A stretch of DNA of 64,000 nucleotides from Streptomyces sp. SJL17-4 (lineage in GTDB: Bacteria; Actinomycetota; Actinomycetes; Streptomycetales; Streptomycetaceae), in assembly GCF_036826855.1 (NCBI RefSeq), contig NZ_CP104578.1:496001-560000 (forward strand). Direction: 5' to 3'. Shown piece by piece: positions 34,847-45,746 of this stretch (its first letter is position 1; each line of letters opens with the position of its first letter). The notes beneath the pieces were generated by a model, which worked only from the letters and a program-made list of their open reading frames with translations, did no database searches and was not told the DNA's origin. Position numbers and translations under genes: made by a program.

Positions 34847-35325
34847 GTGGATGACCTCGCTGTTGATTCGACACGAAAAAGGACTCGTCGCAGTGCCTGA
34901 GCACTGGGGGTCCGCGTGCCGAACCGTGGGGGTGCTTTCGACGCACCCGCGGAGCGGTCAGTCGTCCACCGGATGGCCCGTCTGTGTATGGCGTCGAATC
35001 GCCGGTCCGGTGTTCACGTCGCAGGACGTTACGTGATCGAACTCGTACTGACAAGCGGACAGAACGCCGGGCGCGCACCGCCGAGTTGAGCGAGGAGGTC
35101 GTGCGCGGAGCCTTGCCACTCCCTTGGGGTCACCCTATTCTCCCGGCGGGAAAGCGCTTTCTTTCTCTCTGTGGCCGCCTCGGCCTGTCCGTGGCGGCCA
35201 CGGCGAGGCCTGCCCATGGGCGGTTGCCTCTGCACCGAACGACGTTCCGCAAGCACGGCACGGCTCTGCGTTGCACCGCATTCAGGAACCACCCCCAGCG
35301 TTCGAAGACGAGAAGGACGGCAAGC
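34847..35325. other. Intergenic region with a pectate lyase operator
   Basis: 479 bases without a convincing gene. The one clear signal is the GAAAGCGCTTTC palindrome at 35150-35161. The rest shows only chance frames. Confidence 0.5.
35150..35161. promoter_or_regulatory. LacI-family-type operator upstream of the pectate lyase gene
   Basis: GAAAGCGCTTTC is a perfect 12-bp palindrome with the GAAAxCGxTTTC pattern typical of LacI/GalR operators. It is 165 bp upstream of the lyase ATG, so the promoter may be well upstream of the gene. Confidence 0.6.
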
Positions 35326-36897
35326 ATGAGACGACCAGTCGCACTTCGGCTCCACGCGGCACTGGCCACCCTGGCCCTCGCGGCCGCGACCGGCGTGGTG
35401 TTGTCGATGCCCCAGGCATCGGCGGCCACCGGTGGCGCCACCGGATACGCGACCCAGAACGGCGGGACCACCGGCGGCGCCGGCGGTCAGACCGTGCGGG
35501 CCACCACGGGGACCGCGATCCACGCGGCCCTGTGCGGGCGTGCCAGCAGCAGCACCCCGATCACCATCGAGGTCGAGGGGACGATCAACCACGCCAACAC
35601 CACCAAGGTGTCCGGCACCAGTTGCAACACCGCGGACGGCGTGATCGAGCTCAAGCAGATCAGCAACGTCACCCTCGTCGGGGTCGGTGCCGGCGCCGTC
35701 TTCGACCAACTCGGCATCCACATCCGCGAGTCCAGCAACATCATCATCCAGAACGTGACCGTCCGGAACGTCAAGAAGTCGGGCTCGCCGATCTCCAACG
35801 GCGGCGACGCCATCGGCATGGAGAGCGACGTCCGCAACGTCTGGGTCGACCACACCACCCTGGAGGCGTCGGGCGGCGAGTCGGAGGGCTACGACGGGCT
35901 CTTCGACATGAAGGACAACACGCAGTACGTGACCCTGTCGTACAGCATCCTGCGCAACTCCGGGCGGGGTGGCCTCGTCGGCTCCAGCGAGACCGAGCTG
36001 TCGAACAGCTTCATCACGTACCACCACAACCTCTACGAGAACATCGACTCTCGCGCTCCCCTGCTGCGCGGCGGCACCGCCCACATGTACAACAACCACT
36101 ACCTGCGGATCAACGAGTCCGGCATCAACTCCCGCGCAGGGGCCCGCGCCAAGGTCGACAACAACTACTTCGAGGACTCCAAGGACGTCCTGGGCACCTT
36201 CTACACCGACGCGGCCGGGTACTGGCAGGTCGGCGGCAACATCTTCGACAACGTGACCTGGTCCGCGCGCAGCGCCGAGAACAACCCGGCGGGACCGGAC
36301 CCGCAGTCCAACACCACCGTCGCCATCCCGTACGCCCACACCCTGGACTCCGCCGCCTGCGTGCCGGACGTCGTCGGCCGAACGGCCGGTGCCGGCAAGG
36401 GGCTTCTCGTGTCGAACGGCAGCTGCTCGCCGCAGACCCCCAGCCCGACACCCACGCCGACGCCGACGTCCTCGTCGCCCACTCCGACCCCGACCCCGAC
36501 CACTCCCACCCCCACGCCCACCAACCCCGGTGGGACCAACCTCAGCATCGGGGCCGGCTCCGACGGTTCGAGCAAGGCCGACGGCACGAGCTACGGCAAC
36601 GTGCGGGACGGCGACCTCGGCACGTACTGGTCGCCGGCCGGATCGACCGGCTCGGTGTCCATCAAGTGGGGCTCCGCCACCACCGTGTCCGCGATCACCA
36701 TCCGTGAGGCGGCCGGTTCCGCCGGTGCCATCGGCTCCTGGCGCGTCCTCAACGGCGACACCGGGGCCGTCCTCACCTCGGGCAGCGGGGCCGGGGTCAT
36801 CGCCGTTCCCCGCACCGCACTCAAGAAGATCACCTTCGAGATCGTCGGCTCGACCGGCACCCCCCGCGTCGCCGAGTTCGAGACCTACGCCGGGTAG
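35326..36897 (+). CDS. Secreted pectate lyase (PL1) with C-terminal discoidin-like carbohydrate-binding domain
   Basis: 523 residues from the ATG at 35326, which has AAGGA upstream. A Sec signal (RLHAALATLALAAATGVVLSMPQASA) precedes a PL1 right-handed beta-helix: IQNVTVRNVKK, GGDAIGMESDVRNVWVDHTTLEA, YDGLFDMKDNTQYVTLSYSILRN, ITYHHNLYENIDSRAPLLRGGTAHMYNNHY. The vWiDH-like region, calcium-binding Asp residues and the RAPLLRGG loop (catalytic Arg) are in place. A Pro/Thr linker (residues about 365-405) leads to a C-terminal beta-sandwich of the F5/8 type (DGDLGTYWSPAG ... ITIREAAG). It cleaves polygalacturonate by beta-elimination outside the cell. Confidence 0.92.
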   Translation: MRRPVALRLHAALATLALAAATGVVLSMPQASAATGGATGYATQNGGTTGGAGGQTVRATTGTAIHAALCGRASSSTPITIEVEGTINHANTTKVSGTSCNTADGVIELKQISNVTLVGVGAGAVFDQLGIHIRESSNIIIQNVTVRNVKKSGSPISNGGDAIGMESDVRNVWVDHTTLEASGGESEGYDGLFDMKDNTQYVTLSYSILRNSGRGGLVGSSETELSNSFITYHHNLYENIDSRAPLLRGGTAHMYNNHYLRINESGINSRAGARAKVDNNYFEDSKDVLGTFYTDAAGYWQVGGNIFDNVTWSARSAENNPAGPDPQSNTTVAIPYAHTLDSAACVPDVVGRTAGAGKGLLVSNGSCSPQTPSPTPTPTPTSSSPTPTPTPTTPTPTPTNPGGTNLSIGAGSDGSSKADGTSYGNVRDGDLGTYWSPAGSTGSVSIKWGSATTVSAITIREAAGSAGAIGSWRVLNGDTGAVLTSGSGAGVIAVPRTALKKITFEIVGSTGTPRVAEFETYAG

Positions 36898-37003
36898 GGA
36901 GCGGCTCGGTGCGCCGACCGACCGCGTCGGCGTCAGCGTCGGCGTCGGTACCGGTCCGGGTTCGGGGCGATCGCAGCCCCGGGCCCGGACCGGCCGCACG
37001 TCG

Positions 37004-37645
37004 GGGCCAGATGTGCCAGTGGTCGTGGGACAGCCCGTCGACGGTGGCGTCGACGAGCATCATCCGGTCGGTCTCGTCGGTGGTGCCCTCGAAGGCGATC
37101 CCGGCGGCCTTGCGGACGGTGCTGGAACCGCCGTCGGCCCCGACCGCGTACCGGCTTCCGCGTACTCGGCCGTCCTCCAGGCGTACCGTGCACGCCTCTT
37201 CGTCCTGGGCGATCTCCACGGCGCGGGCCCCGAAGTCGTCGCGCACGCCGAGGCGTTCGACGGCGTCGTGGAGGAGCGCGGTGGTGGCGTACTGCGGGAG
37301 CAGGAGGACGTCGGGGCAGGGGGTGCCGATGCCGTCCGGGGCGGTGGCGTGCATCTGCCAGGCCTTGGTGAAGGGGCCGACGTGGAGGCCCATCGACGGG
37401 TAGGCGCCGCCTGCCGCCCGGGCGGCCTCGGCCAGGCCCAGATCGTCGAGGACCTCCAGGGTGCGAGACGGGACGCCCTTGGCCCGTGAGCCCTGGAAGC
37501 GCTTCTCGTCGCGCTCGACCAGGCGTACCGGGACCCCTCGGCGGGGCAGGTCGAGCGCGAGGCCCACGGGCCCGGCGCCGATGACGGTGACGGCGGCGTC
37601 GAGCGCTCTCGGCGACGCCTTCCCTGTGTCGTTCGATTCCGGCAT
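37004..37645 (-). pseudogene. 3'-truncated FAD-dependent monooxygenase
   Basis: From the ATG at 37645, 214 residues match the N-terminal half of FAD-binding aromatic monooxygenases: the Rossmann motif VIGAGPVGLALDLPRRGVPVRLVE and a late GADGGSSTVRKAAGI. The usual length is about 500 residues. After HDHWHIWP the match stops, and the frame runs through a GTCGGC-rich tract into the end of the pectate lyase gene on the other strand. The substrate half, including the second FAD motif GDAAH, is missing. GAGPVGLA is also a few residues shorter than usual before the helix. Probably non-functional. Confidence 0.7.
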
Positions 37646-37850
37646 GTCCGATGCTCCTCGCCGTCCCCGGGCACGCGAACGGATGCGCGCACCTCACCCC
37701 TTTTCGGATACAGCGAAACCGAAATTCGTGGCGCACGACGCGCGCCACGTGGGGGGATGCGGGCTCCGAGGCAACGGGCGTTGCGTAGGCTCGAACAGAG
37801 CGTTCCGCGCACCCGCACCGCGCCGCCCGTACGACGAGGAGGACCCTCCC

Positions 37851-38627
37851 ATGAACACCGCCGACGAGGGACGGCCGCAGCAGCTGGACGCGGCCAGCGT
37901 CCTCAACGCGAAGACCACCCTCCTCCAGCTTCTCGCGCGGGCGGGGGTCTACACCGGCGACGCGGAGGAACTCATCGGGCTCGTCGAGGCGGGCGCGCTC
38001 GCCATGGCGCACACGGAGATCACGGCGGTCGCCGAAGCGCGGGGAAGCACTCCGCGGGAGAAGGGGGACGAGAAGAGGGGCGACGACGGCGAGCAAGAGG
38101 AGCTCTACGCATCGGGCTGGGCCGACGGCGCCCTGGCCGTCACCGAGGAACTCGGCGCCATCGCCGAGCGGGCGTTGGTCCGCGCCGTCACCACCGGCCC
38201 GTCTGCCGACTCCCCCGACGAGCGACCCCCCGTCGGGCGGGCGGAGATGGAGCGGGCCAAGGTGGCCGTCACGCCGCTCTACCTCTCGTTCGCCGATGTC
38301 TCCGACCTCGACCCGGAGGTCACCGAACAGGTGCTCGGCGCGGTCCTGCGCACGATGAGCCCGCGTCAACGCGCCGGGTATCCGGGGCGGCTGACGCGGT
38401 TCGCCTCCGCCCACCAGGCGCACCTGGAGCGGCTGTACGCGGAGTACGGTCCGGGCAGCCCGATCGCGATCCACGGCCGCTACTCCCTCGTCCACTCCCC
38501 CACCAGCGTGGCCGTACTGGAGCGCCTGGCCGAGACCCCGTCGGCCCTGCACGAGGAGTGGGACGCTGCCGAACTCCCGCCGGCCTGGCTGGACGGCCTG
38601 ACGACGGCGTGGGGGGCGCCGGCCTGA
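37851..38627 (+). CDS. Hypothetical protein
   Basis: 258 residues from the ATG at 37851, which has GAGGAGG upstream. It is mostly helical and soluble, with no signal peptide or membrane segment. Recognisable patches are VLNAKTTLLQLLARAGVYTGDAEELIGLVEAGALAMAHTEI at the N-terminus and YAEYGPGSPIAIHGRYSLVHSPTSVAVLERLAETP at the C-terminus. An acidic/Lys stretch (REKGDEKRGDDGEQEE) is near residue 68. I do not recognise a family. It is upstream of the arg operon but separated by a hairpin and the iron box, so it is likely an independent unit. Confidence 0.6.
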   Translation: MNTADEGRPQQLDAASVLNAKTTLLQLLARAGVYTGDAEELIGLVEAGALAMAHTEITAVAEARGSTPREKGDEKRGDDGEQEELYASGWADGALAVTEELGAIAERALVRAVTTGPSADSPDERPPVGRAEMERAKVAVTPLYLSFADVSDLDPEVTEQVLGAVLRTMSPRQRAGYPGRLTRFASAHQAHLERLYAEYGPGSPIAIHGRYSLVHSPTSVAVLERLAETPSALHEEWDAAELPPAWLDGLTTAWGAPA

Positions 38628-38652
38628 CGACGGGGCGGCGGGGCCCGCCCGC

Positions 38653-38671
38653 GGGGGCCCTCGAAGCCCCC
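38653..38671. terminator. Terminator-like hairpin before the arg operon
   Basis: GGGGGC and GCCCCC flank a seven-base loop (cctcgaa). A G/C-rich stem continues upstream. It is 26 bp after the stop of the hypothetical gene and would insulate the iron-regulated promoter. Confidence 0.5.
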
Positions 38672-38758
38672 GCCCCCAACTCGGCTCCACCGCAGAGCCG
38701 TTGAGGACCTCTCACCTGATGTGGCACCACACATTCGCGATTCCACCACCGGAAATAC

Positions 38759-38777
38759 TTAGGTTAGGCTAAGTTAA
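38759..38777. promoter_or_regulatory. Iron box (IdeR/DmdR type) upstream of argC
   Basis: TTAGGTTAGGCTAAGTTAA matches the actinobacterial iron-box consensus TTAGGTTAGGCTAACCTAA at 17 of 19 positions. It lies 76 bp upstream of argC. Binding of Fe2+-loaded IdeR/DmdR1 here would repress the arg operon in iron-rich cells. Housekeeping arg genes are normally under ArgR, not iron control. Confidence 0.88.
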
Positions 38778-41041
<2,264 letters not shown>

Positions 41042-41058
41042 GCCGAGGGGGTACGAGA

Positions 41059-42006
41059 ATGAGGACGCTCGGCGAGCAGCCTGCCGTACGACGTGTGGAG
41101 GCCGTCGGCCTCCCGTCCACGGACGTCCCCTGGTCCGAGGAGCTCCAGGGCCGGACCGTCGTCGTCAAATGCGGTGGCAGCACCCTGGAGGACCCGGCGC
41201 TCCGGCGGTCGTTCGCCCAGGACGTCGTCGAGCTGTGGCAGGCGGGCCTGCACCCGGTCGTGGTGCACGGGGGTGGTCCCCAGATCAGCTCGATGCTCGA
41301 CCGCCTCGCCCTGGAGGTCCGGTTCGAGGCGGGCATGCGGGTGACCACGCCGGAGGCCATGGACGTCGTCCGTATGGTGCTGACCGGGCAGGTCCAGCGG
41401 GACCTGGTCGGCGCCATCAACGCCCACGGGCCCTTCGCCGTCGGCATGTCGGGCGAGGACGCCCACACCCTGACCGCCGTACGCCGCCCGGCGTGGGTGG
41501 ACGGCCGGGCCGTCGACATCGGTCTCGTCGGCGACATCGTGGACGTGGCCCCGGACACCGTACGGAACCTCCTCGCCGGCGGCCGCATCCCGGTGGTGTC
41601 CCCCGTCGCACGCGGTGCCGACGGGCAGATCTACAACGTGAACGCCGATCTCGCGGCCTCGGCCCTCGCCGTCGCCCTCGGCGCCGACCGGCTGGTGATG
41701 CTCACCGACGTCCCCGGCCTGTACGCGGACTGGCCGCGCAGCACCGAGGTGGTCTCCCGGCTGACGGCCGACGAGCTGGAGACGCTGCTCCCCGGGCTCG
41801 CGGGCGGGATGCTGCCGAAGATGGAGGGCTGCCTGCGGGCGGTCCGGTCGGGAGTCGGACGGGTCCACGTCCTCGACGGGCGTACCCCGCACGCCGTCCT
41901 CCGGGGCGTCCTCACGGAGGAGAACCCCGGCACCACGGTCCTGCCCGACGCCGTCCCAGCAGACGTCCCGGCCGCCGCGCCGCACGAGGAGGAGACCCCC
42001 GCATGA
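41059..42006 (+). CDS. argB: Acetylglutamate kinase
   Basis: 315 residues from the ATG at 41059, which has GAGGGGG eight bases upstream. An in-frame ATG at 41038 overlaps the argJ stop but has no ribosome site. The amino-acid kinase fold shows [10 protein letters not shown] near residue 38, [14 protein letters not shown] near 70, and [31 protein letters not shown] near 195. The glycine-rich and Lys residues for ATP and N-acetylglutamate are kept (the usual KYGG reads KCGG). It phosphorylates N-acetylglutamate. Its stop overlaps the argD start by 4 bp. Confidence 0.95.
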   Translation: MRTLGEQPAVRRVEAVGLPSTDVPWSEELQGRTVVVKCGGSTLEDPALRRSFAQDVVELWQAGLHPVVVHGGGPQISSMLDRLALEVRFEAGMRVTTPEAMDVVRMVLTGQVQRDLVGAINAHGPFAVGMSGEDAHTLTAVRRPAWVDGRAVDIGLVGDIVDVAPDTVRNLLAGGRIPVVSPVARGADGQIYNVNADLAASALAVALGADRLVMLTDVPGLYADWPRSTEVVSRLTADELETLLPGLAGGMLPKMEGCLRAVRSGVGRVHVLDGRTPHAVLRGVLTEENPGTTVLPDAVPADVPAAAPHEEETPA

Positions 42007-43181
42007 CCGTCACCGTTCCCCTCAGGGACCGCTGGCGTGCCGTGATGATGGACACCTACGGCACTCCCCCGCTGGCCCTTGTCCGTGGCGAGGGCCGCAC
42101 CGTCTGGGACGAGTCCGGCCGTGCGTACACGGACTTCACCGGCGGGATCGCGGTCAACACCCTCGGGCACGCCCACCCCGCCGTGGTGGCGGCCGTCACC
42201 GACCAGGTCGCACGGCTCGGTCATGTGTCGAACCTGTTCGTCGCCGAGCCGCCGGTGGCGCTCGCGGAACGACTCCTCGGGCTGTTCGGCAGGCCTGGCG
42301 GCCGGGTCTTCTTCTCCAACTCCGGCGCGGAGGCCGTCGAGGCGGCCTTCAAGGCCGCCCGGCGGACCGGGCGCCCGCGGCTCGTCGCGATGGAGGGCGG
42401 CTTCCACGGCCGCACCATGGGCGCCCTGGCGGTCACGGGCCAGCGGGCGAAGCGCGAACCGTTCCTGCCGCTGCCCGGTGACGTGACGCACGTGCCGTTC
42501 GGCGACGTCGACGCGCTGCGGGCCGCGGTCTCGGAGGACACGGCGGCGGTCTTCGTCGAGCCCGTGCAGGGCGAGGCGGGCGTGATCCCCGCGCCCGACG
42601 GCTATCTGCGGGCCGCCCGTGCGATCACCCGTGCCACGGGCAGCCTGCTCGTCCTCGACGAGGTGCAGACCGGGATCGGCCGGACCGGTCACTGGTTCGC
42701 GCACCAGGCCGAGCCGGGCCTGGACCCGGACGTGGTGACGCTGGCCAAGGGGCTGGGAGGCGGTCTGCCGATCGGTGCCACGGTGGCGTTCGGGGCGGCC
42801 GGCGAGCTGTTGGGCCCTGGGCAGCACGGGTCGACCTTCGGTGGCAATCCGGTGGCCTGCGCGGCGGGTTCGGCCGTCCTGGAGACCATCGTGGCGGAGG
42901 GCCTCCTGGAGCACACCGTACGGATGGGTGAGCTGCTGCGGGCGGGGGTGGAGGCGCTGAAGCACCCCCTGGTGGCCGAGGTCCGGGGCGCGGGGCTGCT
43001 GCTCGGCGTCGTCCTGACCGAGCCGGTCGCCGCCCGGGTCCAGGGGGCGGCGCAGCGGGCCGGGTTCCTCGTCAACGCCGCCGGCCCCGGAACCGTACGG
43101 CTGGCTCCGGCGCTGACGGTGTCGGCGCGGGAGGTCGAGCGGCTGGTGGAGGCGCTGCCGGGAATCCTGGACGCGCGCTAG
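42003..43181 (+). CDS. argD: Acetylornithine aminotransferase
   Basis: 392 residues from the ATG at 42003 (ATGA overlap with argB). It is a class III PLP aminotransferase. Visible are [58 protein letters not shown] (Asp for the pyridine nitrogen) and [15 protein letters not shown] with the Schiff-base Lys near residue 243, then [14 protein letters not shown]. It makes N-acetylornithine from the semialdehyde and glutamate. No argR, argG or argH follows, unlike the housekeeping Streptomyces cluster, so this set ends at ornithine. Confidence 0.96.
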   Translation: MTVTVPLRDRWRAVMMDTYGTPPLALVRGEGRTVWDESGRAYTDFTGGIAVNTLGHAHPAVVAAVTDQVARLGHVSNLFVAEPPVALAERLLGLFGRPGGRVFFSNSGAEAVEAAFKAARRTGRPRLVAMEGGFHGRTMGALAVTGQRAKREPFLPLPGDVTHVPFGDVDALRAAVSEDTAAVFVEPVQGEAGVIPAPDGYLRAARAITRATGSLLVLDEVQTGIGRTGHWFAHQAEPGLDPDVVTLAKGLGGGLPIGATVAFGAAGELLGPGQHGSTFGGNPVACAAGSAVLETIVAEGLLEHTVRMGELLRAGVEALKHPLVAEVRGAGLLLGVVLTEPVAARVQGAAQRAGFLVNAAGPGTVRLAPALTVSAREVERLVEALPGILDAR

Positions 43182-43234
43182 CCGGCCCGCTCGCGCGGCC
43201 CCCGAGCGCATCGCCCCCACCGTGGGGCCCCGAG

Positions 43235-43263
43235 CGCGTGGCCCCCGACCATGGGGCCACGCG
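43235..43263. terminator. Bidirectional terminator between argD and the amidohydrolase gene
   Basis: An 11-bp perfect stem, CGCGTGGCCCC and GGGGCCACGCG, around a seven-base loop, inside a larger G/C-rich imperfect repeat (43182-43270). It separates two convergent iron-linked operons. Confidence 0.8.
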
Positions 43264-43288
43264 GTCGGCCTCGTCCAGGTGCGGGGCG

Positions 43289-44860
43289 TCAGCCCTTCGC
43301 CGGCTCGGTCCGCCCGTCGACGTACGTCGCCACGACCTCGATCTCCCCGATCCGCGAGGTCTCGACGGCCCGGGGATCGTCCCCGAGGACCACCAGGTCG
43401 GCGCGCTTGCCGGGCGTGAGGCTGCCCGCGCTGTCGTCCCAGTGGCAGGCGTACGCACCGGCCACCGTGTAGGCGTGCAGGGCCTCGTCGACGGTGATGG
43501 CCTCGTCCGGGCCCATCGGCCGGCCGGAGGAGGAGGTGCGTTCCACCATGAACTGGATCGCGCGCAGCGGCGAGCCGTCCGTGACCGGCCGGTCGGAACT
43601 GCCGACGAGGGTGACGCCGTGGTCGAGGAAGCCCCGGCCCCGGTACATCCAGGGCGCCCGCCGCTCCCCCATGACGTCCGCGTAGTCGTCGCCGAAGGAG
43701 CGGAGGAAGTGGGGCTGGATCACGGCGCTGACGCCGAGCCGGGCGAAGCGGGGCAGCTGGTCCGGGCGGATCAGCCCCGCGTGTTCCACGCGGTGCCGGG
43801 CTGCCGGGCGGGGCCGGAGCTGCTGCGCGCGCTCCAGGGCGTCCAGGGCGAGGTCGGCGGCGCGGTCGCCGATGGCGTGGACGGCGAGCTGCCATCCGGC
43901 GAGGTGGCCGTCGACGATGAGGTCCGCGATCCGGTCGGGGGCGTCCTGGAACTGTCCGGTGTGGGACATGCCCTCGTACGGTTCGGTGAGCGCCGCCGTA
44001 CGGGCCATCATGCCGCCGTCGGTGTAGATCTTGAGGGCTCCGAGGGAGAGCCAGTCGTCGCCGAAGCCCGTGCGCAGCCCGAGGTCGAGGGCGCGCGGGA
44101 TGCCGTCGTTCCGGTGCGCGGCGCGCGGGCGGAGGGTGTCGCCCGCGGCCATCAGCTGGACGCGGAGGGGCAGTCGGCCCTGGTCCCTGAGGAGTTGGTA
44201 CGCGCCGAGTTCGACGGGGCTGTGTCCGAGCAGGCCGCCTCCGATGCCGGCCTCGGCGCAGGCGGTGATTCCCTCGGCGAGGCAGGTGCGGCCGGCGCGC
44301 TCGATCGCGTCGGCGAGTTCCTCCTGGGAGTACGGCAGCCGGAGTCGCCGTACGGCGGTCATGGCGCTCTCGGCGAGGAAGCCGTCCTGGTGCGGCACTT
44401 CGGCCGGGAGGAGGCCGAGGACGGCGCTGTTGACGACGCAGGCGTGTCCGGAGTCGTGCATCAGGAAGATCCTGCGGCCCTGGGCGACGCGGTCGATCTC
44501 GGTGGCGGTGAGGTGGCGGCCCAGGGCCCGCTGGTCGTATCCGGCGACGTCCACCCAGGCGCCCTCGGCGGCGCGGTCGGCCGCTTCGGCGATGACGGCG
44601 AGGACGTCGTCGACGCGCTCGCAGGGGGCGATGGTGGGGGTGTTCGCCTTCAGTCCGGCCCATGCCAGGTGGACGTGGCTGTCGATGAAGCCGGGCAGCA
44701 CGGTGGCGCCCTGGAGGTCGACGACCTCGCGGGCGGGCAGCGAGGTCACGGCCTCGTCCAGGCCCACGATGCGTCCCCGCCAGATGCCGAGGTCGTGGGC
44801 GACGGGGTGGTCCGGGTCCATGGTGAGAATGCGCGCATTCGTCAGCCTCGTACAGAGCAT
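43289..44860 (-). CDS. Amidohydrolase family 3 (YtcJ-like) protein, last gene of the siderophore-import operon
   Basis: 523 residues from the ATG at 44860. Family features are the start LCTRLTNARILTMDPDHPVAHDLGIW, the metal motif VLPGFIDSHVHLAWAG near residue 60, AVHAIGDRAADLALDALERAQ near 320, HRVEHAGLIRPDQL, and SSDRPVTDGSPLRAIQFMVER with the final metal Asp. It has no signal peptide, so it acts in the cytoplasm on an amide, ester or similar bond. The gene begins 19 bp after the importer ATPase stop on the same strand, so it should be co-expressed with uptake. A role in opening an imported siderophore is an inference. Confidence 0.82.
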   Translation of the reverse strand: MLCTRLTNARILTMDPDHPVAHDLGIWRGRIVGLDEAVTSLPAREVVDLQGATVLPGFIDSHVHLAWAGLKANTPTIAPCERVDDVLAVIAEAADRAAEGAWVDVAGYDQRALGRHLTATEIDRVAQGRRIFLMHDSGHACVVNSAVLGLLPAEVPHQDGFLAESAMTAVRRLRLPYSQEELADAIERAGRTCLAEGITACAEAGIGGGLLGHSPVELGAYQLLRDQGRLPLRVQLMAAGDTLRPRAAHRNDGIPRALDLGLRTGFGDDWLSLGALKIYTDGGMMARTAALTEPYEGMSHTGQFQDAPDRIADLIVDGHLAGWQLAVHAIGDRAADLALDALERAQQLRPRPAARHRVEHAGLIRPDQLPRFARLGVSAVIQPHFLRSFGDDYADVMGERRAPWMYRGRGFLDHGVTLVGSSDRPVTDGSPLRAIQFMVERTSSSGRPMGPDEAITVDEALHAYTVAGAYACHWDDSAGSLTPGKRADLVVLGDDPRAVETSRIGEIEVVATYVDGRTEPAKG

Positions 44861-44879
44861 GGGTGGTCCGTTCCCGTCG

Positions 44880-45746
44880 TCAGGTGGTCTTGGCCATCGC
44901 GGTGTCGAGGTGTGCGGTGGTCGCGGCCGCGGCGGCGTACCCCTTGGGTGCGGCGGGCACCATGAGCGGTGTGCCGGTCTCGGGGTCGGGGATGATCCGG
45001 CACGGCAGGCCGAAGACGTCCTCGACGAGTTCCGCGGTCATGACCGTCTTCGGGTCGCCCTCGGCCGCGATGATGCCGCCGGGTCGCATCACGATGAGGT
45101 GGGTGGCGTAGCGGCAGGCCTGGTTGAGGTCGTGCAGGACCGCGACGACCGTGTGGCCCTGCTGGGCGTGGAGCTGGGCGCACAGGTCGAGGACCTCGAC
45201 CTGGTGGGCGATGTCGAGGAAGGTGGTCGGCTCGTCGAGGAGCAGGATCTCGGTCTGCTGGGCCAGGACCATCGAGAGCCAGACGCGCTGGCGCTGGCCG
45301 CCGGACAGGTCGTCGACGGGGCGGTCGGCGAGTTCGAGCACGCCGGTCTGCCGCATCGCCTCGACCACGGCCGTCTCGTCGTCGGCGGACCACTGCCTCA
45401 GGAGGCCCTGGTGGGGGTAGCGGCCCCGGGCCACCAGGTCGCCCACGGTGATGCCGCCGGGCGCGGTGGAGGACTGCGGGAGCAGTCCGAGCCGGCGGGC
45501 GACCTCGCGGGAGCGGTACGAGGCGATGGCGGCGCCGTCCAGGTAGACCTGTCCGGCGCGCGGCTTGAGCATCCGGGCGAGGGCGGTGAGCAGGGTGGAC
45601 TTGCCGCAGGCGTTGGGTCCGATGATGACCGTGAAGGAGCGGTCCGGGATCGCGACGTCGAGGTCGGTCGCCACCGTCCGCTGGTCGTAGGAGAGGGTCA
45701 GGTTCTCGGCACGCAGGCGGGAGGCCGGACGGTTCGTTGCTGTCAT
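44880..45746 (-). CDS. Iron-siderophore ABC importer ATP-binding protein (FepC/FhuC-like)
   Basis: 288 residues from the ATG at 45746, which overlaps the upstream permease stop (ATGA). Walker A is GPNACGKSTLLTALARML, near residue 43. LLPQSSTAPGGITVGDLVARGRYPHQ near 90 is a hallmark of siderophore/haem/B12 ATPases. Then come the signature LSGGQRQRVWLSMVLAQ, Walker B ILLLDEPTTFLDIAHQ, and switch His in AVLHDLNQACRYATHL. It powers uptake of a ferric siderophore through the two adjacent permeases. Its operon has an iron box upstream of the first permease. Confidence 0.94.
   Translation of the reverse strand: MTATNRPASRLRAENLTLSYDQRTVATDLDVAIPDRSFTVIIGPNACGKSTLLTALARMLKPRAGQVYLDGAAIASYRSREVARRLGLLPQSSTAPGGITVGDLVARGRYPHQGLLRQWSADDETAVVEAMRQTGVLELADRPVDDLSGGQRQRVWLSMVLAQQTEILLLDEPTTFLDIAHQVEVLDLCAQLHAQQGHTVVAVLHDLNQACRYATHLIVMRPGGIIAAEGDPKTVMTAELVEDVFGLPCRIIPDPETGTPLMVPAAPKGYAAAAATTAHLDTAMAKTT

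Noticed and set aside
36905..36960. C-terminal coding part of the FAD monooxygenase
   Set aside because: The frame continues to 36830 but encodes DADADADA and Arg-rich sequence from a GTCGGC repeat and then antisense of the pectate lyase; no homology remains.
43182..43288. Small gene between argD and the amidohydrolase gene
   Set aside because: The stretch is a G/C-rich imperfect inverted repeat with a terminator stem and no ribosome site.
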